64,000 nucleotides of DNA from Antennarius striatus. Its lineage: Eukaryota > Chordata > Actinopteri > Lophiiformes > Antennariidae. The stretch is from contig NC_090797.1 of the NCBI RefSeq assembly GCF_040054535.1, positions 9,957,001 to 10,021,000 on the forward strand, given 5' to 3'. The translations under genes and the position numbers were made by a program. Below the pieces are notes generated by a model, which was not told the DNA's origin, did not search any database, and worked only from the letters and a program-made list of their open reading frames with translations. Position 1 is the stretch's first letter. The number at the start of each line of letters is the position of its first letter. Shown in pieces: positions 41,201 through 52,000 of the stretch.

Positions 41201-44200
41201 TACACTGGAAAAACTGCACTTTGTGACACTTTGTGACGGTCAGAAAATGACAGATACTCATCTTTTAAGGTGGGTTTCAAGTGACATTTGACAAGCAGGC
41301 ATTAGAGCTCTTACAGTGACAACATCTAGCCTTTCAAACCATGGAGCTACCATCCCATAAGAGGAAGGCTGGGGGGAGTTCAGACAGACAGATACGTGTT
41401 GCAGCTAGCAGAGTGTGTTAATTTTAATTTAATTTTATATACTGATTTTACAAGTATATCTTGGGAAAGTTATCAAGGCATTCTTGTGTTTCAGCAGTGG
41501 GCTAAAGAAACTTTCACAGGCCTTCTGTTGGCCACAGTGAAAGAACCTCTGCAACAATTTCTAAAGCTATCGAAATGTTCTGATTAGAAGGATGTAAGGA
41601 CAAAAATCTCTATATCACTGTGGGTCCTTTGCAGCAGAGACAAATCAATGCTCACTGTGATACATTAAGCTTTGATCAGGACCAGTAAATAGGGTTAAGC
41701 AGGTATGACAGAGCTAATGCAAGTAGTAAAGGTTGGAGGATAATTGTGGTTGGCACAGACAGACCGTTTTGGAGAGACAGTGTAAGACCCTCGCTCATGT
41801 TTGGTAGAATCAAGACCAGACCCTGAAGCACTTTTTTGGCCATGCTTTGACCTGAACACTAGGTCACGCCCCACATCCTTAGAGCCACTAGGACCTGTGA
41901 AGTCCTCTACGTCAGATAGCCTCAGGGGAAAAGTCAAAATGAAAACCAAACAGTAAAAGTAAGAATTTATATTGGCACGTAGGAAGAAAACTGAATTCAA
42001 CACAAACGGTCATATTCTTATGTAACGTGCTGTTAGCTCACAAATCCCCTTGAGCCTTTCTTTCTTGAGAAACTGGGGTTGAAAGGTCAAGACATCAACA
42101 GTAATGATTGCCTAACACTTGACATCTGTCAGGAATGCCAAATGAGGGGGGCTCGGAGCATGCGAGCCTGTTAAATTATGCACAAACAGAAACATCTATA
42201 AGAGCGAGTGCATGGCTAGAATTAGTAAAGGAGTTAAGTCTCCTTTGGGACCGTCGTGGGATCAATGTTGTCAGGGATACCAGAGCAGCTGGCAACTGTT
42301 ATTGACAAGCATGATGCAGCAGCTCTAAGTCCTGTAACTATTGTGGCCAGTTGCTGTCTCCTCAGATGCTCTGCAGGTCATCTATAACGGCAATAAAACA
42401 CTTAAAAAGGATGGTCTGTTTTTTGTTCAAGACAATGACAAGATACAGGTCCAGGAGAGAAGGGATTTAATTTTTGACAATAAAGATTTACTATGTACTA
42501 TCAATGATTCTAAAGAAATGGAAATGCAGGTTGACAAACATATTTTCTTAGATGGAAAAGGTTGTGACTTTTATTTTCATTTCATTTGAGTTTGATGGAC
42601 TGGGAATGTGATGCAGATCCTCAGATTTCAACAGATGATGGGATCACAGTGGAAGACCATGAGCTCTTTGACCATTTCAGAGCTTGATGTTCTCTGGGAG
42701 ATAAATGGAGATGAAGTAAAATATAAAGGTGGAATGTGCAGTAATTCTGTCAGCTTATGTGATTTATCCTTCCTTTCCAACTGCCTGATTAATATCGCAG
42801 ATATTTCCAGTGGAGTGGGAGCTTTTCCCTCACCTGTAGTTGCTACACCGTCAGTTTAGGTGTGAATATTTAAGTGTTTGCATTTGTCTAATATTTAACC
42901 TGCAAGAACAAAGTCTGCTTCTGAAATGAAAAAAGTAACTTAACACAAATTCTTCCTGCATGACCTTGCATTGTGAACGCAAAAGCCTTGAGAGCAAAAC
43001 CTGTACGACAGCCAAGTTTATCAACTGAAACCAAACCCATCAATCTGAAGCTCACAGTTCTTAATGTGAACTTGAAAAACCACAAAAGCAAGTAAAGCTC
43101 AGGTAAACCTACAGAGACATCTTCACACTATATGTAAATTTCATGAACAGCACACCTACAGAAGCTCGAAACCTTCAGGTGTGCAAAGTGTGTTCTGTAT
43201 ATGGTATAAGGCAAGGAAATCCTGTGTGTAAGCAGTGTGTGTCTGAATGTGTCCCTACCTGTGACAGGAACCCACAAGTCTCCCACAACAAAGCAGCCTT
43301 GTCAGAGGGGTGCCTTCAAATATATCACCTTTTTATGGCCTCAACCAAGGAATTGAACACAATACATTTATCACCCAAATGGCACAAAAGCAGCAGAACC
43401 GGATCCTGTATTGAGCCTGCAGCACACCTGCACTGAACATACACAACACCTGAAACTGTTTTCAACCGAACTCCATACTGACTCATCAACGTGGCGATGA
43501 ACCACATGTTGTGACACAAAATATATTTACCTTCTGCATTTTATCACCCTGTGCACATGTAGCCACCAAGGAAAAGGAGACATGCGCAACAGCTTGTAAA
43601 TAAGGGAAAAGGAAATATTTTATTTCTTACCTGAGACAGAAATTGTCATGGGTGCTTCCAGGGGCCGGTCGTTGTCCAGGTCTTTGCTCAACCTCAAATC
43701 CCCTGTGTCTTCGTTCAACAGGAGAAGACTGAGCTCGTTTCCAGATTCAAACTTGTACCGAAGTTTATCCGACACATCCGGGTCATGAGCTGGTACCTTT
43801 CCTATTATTCCTGATGGAAAACTGTTGGACTTATTGGTGACGTAGTTGTTGAAAATAATCTCAAAATCCCTCAACACTGGCTGATTGTCATTCATGTCTA
43901 TAAGGCGGATATGAACAGTGGCCCGACTGACTAGCGGTGCCGAGGTGGCCTGAACTACAATGACATACTCTGTTTTAGCCTCATAATCCAGGTCTGTGAG
44001 TGCAGTGAGATCCCCGTTAAATATATCCAATTGGAAAACCTCTGGAATATTCCCTTCCACAATCTGGTACATGATCTGAGCATTGGTGCCCTCATCAGGG
44101 TCGGTGGCAGAGATCCGAGCCACGACAGATCCCACTTGACTGTTCTCCTCCACGTCAATAAACAGCTCATCCTTTTCAAACACTGGAGCATTGTCATTAA

Positions 44201-47168
44201 TGTCTTGGACCACCACATGAATGGGCACAGCTGCTTTAAGAGGCGGAACCCCCCTATCGACAGCAAAGGCCTTCAGATTGTAAACGGGAACGTTCTCACG
44301 ATCCAGTTTGCGAGCGGTCCTAATTATACCGGAATAAGTCTCAATGATGAAATCCCCGTCTCCATCGTCTCCACCTTGAAAGGTGTAGCTCACCCTGCCG
44401 TTGGAGCCAGAGTCTCTATCTGAAGCAGAGATCTGGAGAACGCTGGTGTAGACCGGTGCGTCTTCAAATACAGTCCCCTGATACATATCCCGAAGAAACT
44501 GGGGGGCATTATCGTTGGCGTCGAGGATGATAATCTCCACATACGTGATATCAGATTTCTGAGGGATGCCGTTGTCTCTGGCAATAATGGCTAACGTGTA
44601 GGAAGCCTGGTCTTCATAATCAATCTCTATTTGTGTTGTGATTGCACCAGTATCTGGGTCGATTTTAAACTGAGGAACATTGTCCTCCATCACGTAAGTG
44701 ATGCGAGCGTTTTCTCCAGTGTCCTCATCCGTGGCGCTGATCACCACCACCGTGGAGCCCACAGGTTTCTCCTCACTGAGCATCACCTGGTAGTTGGCGC
44801 TCTGAAAGACGGGCCGGTGTGTGTTGGCGTCCGTCACGTTGATGAACACCTGAGCGGTGTCGTAACGCGTTCCGTCGCTGGCGGTGATAGTCAGGACGTA
44901 CTGCCGTTCCTGTTTGTAGTCCAAGGGGAGGGCTAACGTGATGAGACCCCCACCGCTTTGGCTGGTGATGGCAAAGCGGTTCCTGGTGTTGCCGCTGGAG
45001 ATCTGATAGGTCACCACGCTGTTCACGTCCCTGTCCACGGCCGTCACCGTCAACACGCTGGTGCCCACGACTGCATCCTCGTTGATCTTTAGCGAGTAGA
45101 GCTTCTCCGTGAACGTGGGCACGTTGTCGTTGACATCGAGCACCGTGATGCTGACGCTGGCTGAAGACGACATCACCGGTATCCCATGATCTCTTGCTTC
45201 CACACCAAAGGTGTAAAACTCAGTGGTCTCTCTATCAAGCTCTTCATTCACTGTAATCCAGCCTGTGCTGTTGTTGATGGTGAAGGGAAATCCAGGCGTT
45301 GTGTCGGTCAACCGGTATTCCAAGAGGGCGTTTTCTCCAGAATCACCGTCAATGGCTTGAATGTGGATGACAGAGTAACCGATTGCCACATTTTCCAATA
45401 CGGTAGCCTGGAAAGGTGTGCTGACAAACATGGGGGAATTGTCGTTTACATCCACCACTTGTACCACAACCATTCCTGTGCCGTTGATCAGCGGAGGCCT
45501 CCCGCCGTCCTGAGCCTTAATTCGTAAATTATACTCCCGAATCATCTCGTAGTCCAGAGGATTGATGACGTCGATCACACCGGTGGGTGAGTGGATGTAG
45601 AACTGTCCCTTAACATTGCCACTGATGATGCTGTAGTGGACCTTGGCGTTATTCCCCTCGTCTTTGTCCGTGGCCTCCACCTGAATAACTTTGGTGTTCA
45701 CCGCCACATTCTCTGGGACCTGCACAACATACCTTTTTTCACTGAACTGTGGGTAATTGTCATTTTCGTCCTCCACTATGATGTGGACGGTGGCGGTGGC
45801 ACTGCGAGGACCTGGATCTTTGCCCTGGTCGTTGGCCTCGACAATCAGCTGGTACTGGGCCCTCGTCTCCCTGTCGGGCCGTTCTCTGATCCTCACCAGT
45901 CCGTTCCGAGCATCGATTTCAAACACAGAGTTAACTCCTTCCCCGTTCACTATTTTATAAATCATGTTGGCATTGGACGGGGCGTCCCCATCAGTGGCTC
46001 GGATTGTCATCACTTCAAACCCAACTTCTACATTCTCCCGGATGTTAACACGGTATTCCGTTTGCTCAAACACAGGGCTGTGATCATTGGTGTCGCTCAC
46101 AGTCACAGTGAGGTAAGAAATGGCCGATCTCTTAGGTGAACCGTTATCAGTCACAGTAACTTTGAAAACATGAGTGTCTTTGACTTCTCTATCCAGCGAC
46201 TGGACAGTGGTGATGCTGCCTGTTTGGGAGTCGATGTCAAAAAAGTCACTGGATCTGCTGTCAAACAGGGCTTCCATGTTGTACACCAGCATCCCTGCCT
46301 CTCCATCATCCGGATCGGTTGCCTTCAGGGTGATCACCCGCGTCCCGGGAGGCTCATTCTCGGGCACGGACACCTGATAGTTAGGGAGCTGGAACTGTGG
46401 AGACGTGTTAACGTGTCGTTTACCCCTGCGGAACATGCTGTCAGACCTTCTCTGGGTGTCTTCAGGGAGGATTACGCGCGGATGAAGCGCTTTTAGGAGC
46501 GTCAGACTGACGCGCACGGAGAGTGTGGCCCCCGTGGGGTCCCGCAGCGCGCAGAGCAAATTCACCTCGAGTTGCCCTCTTCGCTCAGGGCACCAGTCAC
46601 CGGCCAGGAGCAGAGATCCATGAATAAACAGCGCGCTGAACTCCGTCCCGACGCACACGCTGTCCGTGAAGTGTGCGTCCCGCGTAAAGCTGGGCAAAAG
46701 TTCTGTTACATTCAAGAGAAATCGACCTGCCGGCCAGCAGGCAGCCGCATCCAGTTCCGTGGAGCGTTTAAAAATGTGGACGTCTGGCTCACCTGACGCG
46801 TTCTTTCTCCTGTATTTAATAAAACAGTTCTGGCCATGGACGAACACGTTAAACTGCGTCAGAATAACGTCCCCAGATGTTAAAGAACCTGTTCTGAAAT
46901 AAACAGGAGCGGGATTCCTCACTATGTGCGCGCACCGAACTTTATGAGACAGACGGATCGCTCCGTCGCGCTGATCAACCTGCAAAAAGCTTTGAATTGT
47001 TTTAGAAGATAAAGTCCTGACTGTTATGTAAGTCCATCCCGGACCAAGCGACAGGTTGGTTAAAAGCGTCCCGGCCTGTAAAGTCTCTGAAAGGTGCATC
47101 TCCAGACATCCTGCAGGAGGCACGCTGAACAGGACGCAGACCCAGATCCAATACATCGATAGCTCCAT
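8128..47168 (-). CDS. celsr1: celsr1, 5' half (seven-pass flamingo cadherin), partial
   Basis: CELSR proteins are atypical cadherins with seven membrane passes that act in planar cell polarity at cell-cell contacts. Six coding exons are visible, joined in phase: 43631-47168, 15484-15839, 15103-15391, 11273-11495, 9791-9906 and 8128-8216. Together they encode 1537 residues of a family usually about 3000 long. The order is signal peptide, nine cadherin repeats, EGF-like domains and the start of laminin-G 1. The remaining laminin-G and EGF repeats, hormone-receptor and GAIN domains and the seven-helix part must lie left of the window. CELSR1 rather than CELSR2 or CELSR3 is inferred from the nearby trmu, since TRMU and CELSR1 are also neighbours in human. 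I cannot tell whether this is celsr1a or celsr1b. The family is certain; the paralogue is likely. Confidence 0.9.
8833..8880. repeat. CA/CG microsatellite
   Basis: Interrupted CA repeat of about 48 bases in celsr1 intron 5 (8217-9790). The rest of that intron holds nothing else that I recognise except a short CA tract at 9610-9627. Confidence 0.8.
9791..9906 (-). CDS. celsr1: celsr1 coding exon 5: laminin-G 1, first part
   Basis: This 116-base exon lies between a CTGCAG acceptor and a GTCAGGCC donor. It codes for residues 1469-1507, including LLLYNGRFNEKHDF and IDEQIQLIFSG, the conserved core of the first laminin-G domain of CELSR proteins. It starts in phase 2 and ends in phase 1, consistent with the exons on both sides. 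Confidence 0.93.
11273..11495 (-). CDS. celsr1: celsr1 coding exon 4: EGF-like domain and laminin-G start
   Basis: The first two bases complete a Gly codon, giving GEHCEL, which closes the second EGF-like domain. A third EGF-like domain follows (GRCVPGVCKNGG to KPYCE), then the first strand of laminin-G domain 1 (SFITFRGLRQRFHF). Residues are 1395-1468. The donor GTGAGCAC leaves two bases of the next codon. This is a typical CELSR exon. Confidence 0.93.
12321..12350. repeat. Near-perfect palindrome, 14-base arms
   Basis: The arms CGAGCAGGAACATT and AATGTTCCCGCTCG differ at one position and leave a two-base loop. It can form a tight hairpin or cruciform. It lies in celsr1 intron 3. Confidence 0.65.
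12594..12636. repeat. Inverted repeat with poly-T/poly-A arms
   Basis: GGTTCATTTC plus a T run pairs with an A run plus GAAAATGAACC, apart from one inserted base. It lies about 250 bases from the palindrome at 12321. The pair may bound an old nonautonomous DNA element, but no matching terminal repeats were confirmed. Confidence 0.5.
14648..14748. repeat. (GT)n microsatellite with GC-rich variants
   Basis: About 100 bases of GT repeat ending in variant CATGCGTGCATGCGTACG units. It lies in celsr1 intron 3, some 350 bases from exon 3. Length is likely polymorphic. Confidence 0.85.
15103..15391 (-). CDS. celsr1: celsr1 coding exon 3: first two EGF-like domains
   Basis: The exon opens in phase 0 after CTCCAG and encodes residues 1299-1394. 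It contains the first EGF-like domain, which starts NICLREPCEN and carries an insertion (HPINGLRCRC, then GFTGDYCE). Most of a second EGF-like domain follows (DLCYSGPC, then GGYTCEC). The donor is GTGAGTGG, leaving one base of a Gly codon. Cysteine spacing and wording match CELSR EGF repeats closely. Confidence 0.94.
15484..15839 (-). CDS. celsr1: celsr1 coding exon 2: region after the last cadherin repeat
   Basis: The acceptor is a TTCTTCCAG-type site, and the first two bases complete the Asp codon left open by exon 1, giving DGVHHV. The exon is 356 bases, codes for residues 1180-1298 and ends in phase 0 at a GTACGCAC donor. The product contains the membrane-distal segment typical of CELSR proteins, with motifs RVTIITDDML, RFLSPLL and FPSEDLQE, directly before the first EGF-like domain. 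The following intron is only 92 bases, while the one before is 27.8 kb. Confidence 0.94.
18190..18240. repeat. (GT)n microsatellite
   Basis: An almost pure 51-base GT tract in celsr1 intron 1. Confidence 0.85.
18748..18827. repeat. (CA)n microsatellite, long and pure
   Basis: About 80 bases of uninterrupted CA, only 500 bases from the GT tract at 18190. Because CA and GT are complementary, the two form a large potential inverted repeat. Translated frames here are artefacts. Confidence 0.9.
21158..21233. repeat. DNA-transposon-derived repeat (hAT-like terminus)
   Basis: The words GTGTCAAACTCAAGGCC and CCAAATGTGGCCC, followed by TTTAATGTGGCCCGTGAGAG, belong to a high-copy vertebrate repeat type that I associate with hAT-like nonautonomous elements. 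The class assignment is from memory. No terminal repeats or target duplications were confirmed. Confidence 0.5.
23569..23610 (+). repeat. Fragment of the same repeat as 4040-4081
   Basis: About 34 of 42 bases match 4040-4081, including AGTCTGTGACTG and TTCTAGT. It lies in celsr1 intron 1, nearly 20 kb from the first copy. Only the right end of the element is recognisable. Confidence 0.5.
24403..24436. repeat. Perfect inverted repeat, 11-base arms
   Basis: CAGAGGATCCA pairs exactly with TGGATCCTCTG across a 12-base loop. It lies in celsr1 intron 1. Confidence 0.7.
25515..25538. repeat. (ATT)n microsatellite
   Basis: Eight trinucleotide units within a very AT-rich part (about 25250-25700) of celsr1 intron 1. 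Confidence 0.8.
29183..29212. repeat. CA/CG microsatellite
   Basis: A mixed ACAC and ACGC tract of about 30 bases in celsr1 intron 1. Confidence 0.8.
38180..38272. repeat. (GA)n purine tract
   Basis: About 93 bases of nearly pure GA with single C and G interruptions. Long purine/pyrimidine tracts can adopt triplex DNA. It lies 5 kb from exon 1 in celsr1 intron 1. Confidence 0.9.
38426..38469. repeat. (GT)n microsatellite
   Basis: A GT tract of about 44 bases, 150 bases from the GA tract. Confidence 0.85.
43631..47168 (-). CDS. celsr1: celsr1 coding exon 1: signal peptide and nine cadherin repeats
   Basis: This single exon carries 1179 codons plus one base. The start ATG at 47168 has a strong context (A at -3, G at +4) and opens a hydrophobic signal peptide (residues 1 to about 21). 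After a cysteine-containing N-terminal region, a furin-like RRGKR site (247-251) precedes cadherin repeat 1, which begins near residue 258. Linkers of the DxNDN type then mark nine repeats up to about residue 1180. The linker before repeat 6 reads DANTHRP, lacking the usual calcium-binding NDN; the same variant is a feature of the CELSR family, so it is probably not a defect. The donor is GTAAGAAA (43623-43630). One uninterrupted exon for the whole cadherin array is normal for this family. Confidence 0.95.
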
Positions 47169-48141
47169 GCTTTAAAAGCTGCCGGATTCCACTTAACTTC
47201 AGCGAAAGTCATTCGCAAAACAGTTAACTCTCCCTCTGCCAACACCGCGTTTTTCTTTTATCCCTCATTGTGAAGTTTCAACGTGGAAAAAGTCTCTCGG
47301 TATCCATGGTGTCGGTGTATCCAGTGCGCGCAGCGGCCGCATATCCCACACTGAGTTTAAAATGAGTACAAAATGGCTCCGCGCCTCTCCTCCGCCTCCT
47401 CCTTCTCTCCTCCTTGGAGGCTTATTACCATAAACCTGTTGTGTTCCTCCTCTGGGACGCTTTCACAGGAGGGGGGGGCTCTTTTTTTTTTTTTTTTTTT
47501 CTCATGGAGATTAGGAAGTGGCCCTGACGGGGGAGACCAATACGCGCATTGTTATGACAATGGGGTGAGAGATGTGTAAAATTCCTACTGCGTGTCTGCG
47601 CGTCCCTCCGGTCTGAACTCATGTTTGTTGCACCAGGACGTCGGAACTGAGCAGATATTTCCAAAGAAATACAACTAGCTCCTATTTTTATTTTTATTTT
47701 TTTTTAGAGAAGTATGCCGAATTTATCCTTCACTCAGGTTTAACAACCAGGAGACTTTTTGACTTTACCCACACTTCACCTTTATAGAACAAATCTACCA
47801 GCTTATTATTACTGTTCTCTTGTTTTTTTTGCATCCTTTATGAAAAAAAATAAACTGTTGGGTGACCAGTACGTAGTATAGTGTTCATCCCTGGCAAAGC
47901 ATGGCTCCAAATGAGGTTAAAATACAAGAAATAACCTTTACGATGCATGTGAAATATCCTATTTTTTCTTTAAAACTTTTTCACTTTAAAGCAGTAAAAC
48001 TGTGGAAAATAAACACGACTCACTGATGTTGGTATTTATGCTATTTGTATTCTGACCATTTATTTTTCTTAGCAGTTTATTTCAACTGACAAATGACAGC
48101 GAAACTTACAAATACAATATTTTTGATTTCTTCTTTGACGT
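47169..48141 (-). promoter_or_regulatory. celsr1 upstream region
   Basis: The 5' leader and promoter of celsr1 must lie here. The first 450 bases are richer in CG than the surroundings (for example CAGTGCGCGCAGCGGCCGC near 47322-47340). They also contain a G run (about 47471-47478) and a 19-base T run (47482-47500). No TATA box was evident. Beyond about 47660 the sequence turns AT-rich and shows nothing recognisable. The region is squeezed between celsr1 and the 3' end of cep83. Confidence 0.5.
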
Positions 48142-48248
48142 GTTATACAAATGCGACCCCTAGTGGTGAAGAACAATCAATGCAGGTCTACGAATGACCT
48201 GAACACTAAATACTAGGTACAGTACAGACCAATACAGGACTAGTCAGC
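48142..48248. repeat. Copy A of an element also found beyond the trmu 3' end
   Basis: About 107 bases align with 56354-56466 at roughly 80-85 percent by eye. Shared words include GTTATACAA, CCCTAGTGG, AGAACAATCAATGCAG and GAACACTAAATA. It lies about 800 bases past the cep83 stop codon. It contains a CTCF-like core with one mismatch (48153-48166). Confidence 0.65.
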
Positions 48249-48578
48249 ATGTCATGATCAGGTTAATTTTTTTATAAGTGTTTTAAGATCTGATTGGTTT
48301 TTTGTGTTTATTACGAAATATACAAATTATTTGATTAGCAACCAGCTAATAGCTGTAACTACATCCATTGCCATTGCATTTGAACAAAAGATATTTTACA
48401 AGTAGCATCTCAGCTTAGTAAAGAACTGAATATTTTCACATTTTTTGTTCATTGCTCTTTTAACAAATTTTATAAAAAATAAACATCACATTGGGTAGGT
48501 CACATTAGAAATGTGGTCTTGTTTTTTGTTTCACAAAAGGACCAACGGTCACAAGAGATGCCATAAAAGAAAAGAGAT

Positions 48579-48584
48579 TTTATT
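48579..48584 (-). terminator. Possible cep83 polyadenylation signal
   Basis: AATAAA on the minus strand, about 470 bases past the cep83 stop codon. The stretch 48249-49052 shows no other feature. Confidence 0.35.
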
Positions 48585-49052
48585 TTGAACTCCTGTTTAG
48601 AATTTATGAACCATGGTAGTTAGTTGTATCTGAAGATTAAATGAACCTCAGAGACACGGAAACCTCTGATATCAGAAAAACATGATCTTTAAATCAGTAT
48701 TTCAATGAACTTCCCCATGTTTGACCTGTTGAAAAGGACACCAACAGTCTGGAGAAACACTGGGAAATTCTCAGACCCTAGTAAATACATTTATGTGAAC
48801 AGATATTTTCTAGAGTGACACGACTAGACATGAGTAAAGAGTAAACATCTGGATACAAAACCAAACCCTGAGGATGTCTTGGTCAGTTAACAGCACTGTG
48901 GTTTCACCAACAGTGACAAAAACAATGGAAACACAAAAATAAATAGTGTATATTGCTGATGTTTTTAAAAACTTTATAAAAAAAAAATCATTGGTGGTGT
49001 TCAAGATCTCGACCAACATGATGGCTTATTTCAAACGTCCAATATGGGAGGG

Positions 49053-52000
49053 TCAGAGGTCAGGCACATGTCTGGGGTCGCGCTCCCTCTGCATCACAGA
49101 TCCCAGCTCCTCCAGCTGCACCTGCTGCGTTCGTTCCAGGTCCTTCAGCCTCTGGCGGAGCAGAGACAGCTGCTTGTGATGCTGCTCTTCCTGTGGAATA
49201 GAGGGATCTACATGATGTCCACATAATCTGAAGCCTTCAATGAACTACACTAATACTTCTATTTACATTTTCGTCACTCACACACATTCTGTTAAATCAG
49301 ACCACTATCCTCTAGTCTGTATTTTCAAGACGGATTTGCCTCTTGAGAATATTCACTGAGGAGAAGTATCATTTTATTCAGGTACTGTCTGATTTCCTCA
49401 AAGTATAGTCAGTGATGCAGCTGCAATGCATTCTGGTCTCTTTCTTGTTTCTATGCTTCTTCTACGATGGATTTCTACCGTTCAATGTTTTCTCAACTCC
49501 ACTGAAAAATTTACATGACATTGATGACCAAAATTACAGACTGGACTGACTGTGGTGGTGGAGGGTGGTCCCTCAGATCCAAGGAGGGGGAATGGCACTT
49601 GTGAGGAAGTCATGAAGTCTGGGCCAGCACCACCAGGACCCTGACCGCCAAAGAGGAGGCGTTCAAAGACAAAGAGCCGTCGCTGCTGTTCTTTCAACTG
49701 CCTGCGGAGTTTGGCATTGTCCTCTGAGAAGGATGTCTGCCTGGAGAGAGAAGATAACAACTTTAACCGTCTACCTCATCATTTCCACTACTTGGAAAGT
49801 TACTAACTTTTTTATAACAAGAAGATCCATTTATGTAACTTAAGTTTGTTACGCTTGTTGAAATCTGTTTACTACAAACAACAATTACAACCTTACAGTT
49901 GAATCAAAAAGCCGAATTCTAGTTTATATCAATGTCTGACCAGATTCTGACAACATACTGTATGTGGTGAATTCACTGAAACTGAAGGCAAACTGTAATT
50001 TTTCATTCAGAAAAATAAAGATCTGAAACTTACTTTCTGACTAAAGCAACTTCCAGTTTCAGCTCCTCATTCTTAGCCTCCAGCAGCTCAGCTTTATCCT
50101 GGAGCTTCTTTTCTTTGTTCTCAGTCTGGGATTTCCTCTGTATGACAAAAACAAAACAAAGTAAACATTAGTAAAGAGTTCATGCATACATAGAAGAGAC
50201 TAATAGTCTTGTCATCAACATGTAACCCACAGAAAAGTTAATTATTTTAACATTCTACGCATTTTCATGAACTCTTAAAGACTTCAGAAGAAGCAGCAGT
50301 ACTTTCTTCTGGGCCTCCGCTGCCCTCTTCAGCTTGTTCTTTAGAACAGAGTATTTCTGCTGCAGCTTAGCGTGACGCTCCTCCAGCCTAAAGGCAGAGA
50401 AACATGGAGAAGAACAGAAAACATTGTGTTTTATGTGACAGTACAGTTTAGTGCTGCAGCTGGTTTAAGTGAAGACAAACGTACTGCTCTTCCTCAGCTC
50501 TGACCATCCTCAGCTCCTCCCTGACTCGACTCAGCGTCTCTCTGAAGTCACTTTCAGACTGGGTGTGTCTCTCCAACTGGACACGAAGCTCCAGGTTTTG
50601 CTGTTGATCAAACAAAAGTCAGAATACGGCTGGAATACAAACTCCATACGGATTTATTTGAACTATTGGGCAGTCGAAGTAGAAACTCTTGGCACACATT
50701 CTGTGTTGAATGAAGTTAAATTGAATTGTAGGAAAAGCTTGTAGACGTTCCGCCTCTCATCCAATGAAGAACTAATCTACTATAGCTTGGATGACTGAGA
50801 ATCTTCACCGAGAATCTTTTCCCATTGTTTCTTACGAGGGAGACGAGTTATGTTGGAGAAAAAGCTGTCGGCAGCAAGATTAGACAAGAAGAGTTTGGAA
50901 ATGAGAGCACAAGACGATGGATGAACGATCAGTGTTCTGTGTCTCTCAACAGAGGGGAGACCAAATGCCAGGATGAAAAGGAATGGTTCTTTGGTACTGA
51001 CCACAACTCGTGAAAGCGGAAAAATACAAAAACAGCTGTTCTAACATGTATAAAATTGAACTGAGCAGAAGTAGACTCCTTGTTGGAGGTTTACCTGCTG
51101 CAGATCTGAGAGCTCTGTTTCTCTCTGTTTCTGAATCCCATCAAACTCCTGTAGTTTGGTTCTGTAAGGCACAAAATAGTTTGATCAGCGAAGGCGTTGG
51201 AGGAGACGTTCAATAACCTGCTGTCACATCTCATTTTAGTGAGTCTGTCCCTCTTTTTGCTGATTATACCTTGCTGAATGACTTTGATTTTGGAGACAGC
51301 CAACCCTTAGAGGTACTGAGCTATGTCATCACACCTTAGCTATACCTTAGATATACTGTAGACAAGGTAAGAGACGACAATGGTGGACATTTAAATTATG
51401 ATAGCTGTTATATGTAACTGTCTGGAGCCTGATTTGCTCCTTTGACTGATTCAGCTGTGTCCATGTAGAAACCCTCAACATCCAGTCAACGACTCACCTC
51501 AGACTCTGGAGCTCCCTGTGAGCTGATTCCTCTCCCAGTTGGGCTCTGTGAAGACGCTCCTCCCACGCCATCTTCTCGGTGCGCTCTGCAGCATCCTGCA
51601 ACGCGTTTGTCCTCTCCAGAGAGGCAAGACGGTTTGCCAGCTCTAACCTGACCAAATAAACAAAATCAAAATAGTGTAATCTAGAGAAACCTGCACCAGA
51701 GAAGACAAAGAGAACTCAGTGTGACTGATGCCAGAAAAAAAAAAGTTGAGTAAATAAACCATGGCTCACTTTTCTTCATGCAAGGCTGTAAATTTACGTG
51801 ACTCCTCCTCACGGATTGTCTGGATCTTCCTCACCACCTCCCGCTCTTTGTCAAACAGAACTTCCTTGTGTTGCTCCACTACCTCCTGCATTTTTTCTAG
51901 GTCTTCCTGTAGACCTGTGGCACAGGAAAGGGAAAGTGTGTTATTATCAGTCTTCAACGTTATCTCTCAGTCTATCCTTGTCTCTTATCGTTCAGCTGCA

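Larger units (their letters stand above)
15840..43630 (-). other. celsr1 intron 1 (27.8 kb)
   Basis: No exon or RNA gene could be supported on either strand. Contents seen: G runs (17162-17174, 17459-17469), microsatellites (18190-18240, 18748-18827, 25515-25538, 29183-29212, 38180-38272, 38426-38469), a transposon-type repeat (21158-21233), a repeat fragment (23569-23610), an inverted repeat (24403-24436) and a local duplication near 31678-31749. Long first introns of developmental genes often hold enhancers, but I cannot place one without comparison to other species. Confidence 0.7.

Noticed and set aside
42341-42859. Two adjacent plus-strand frames of about 80 codons in celsr1 intron 1
   Set aside because: There is no family resemblance, no splice-site support and no codon signal that stands out.
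45591-46139. 182-codon plus-strand frame inside celsr1 exon 1, with several others nearby
   Set aside because: These are antisense shadows of the long cadherin exon. Their composition follows the coding strand and they match no known family.
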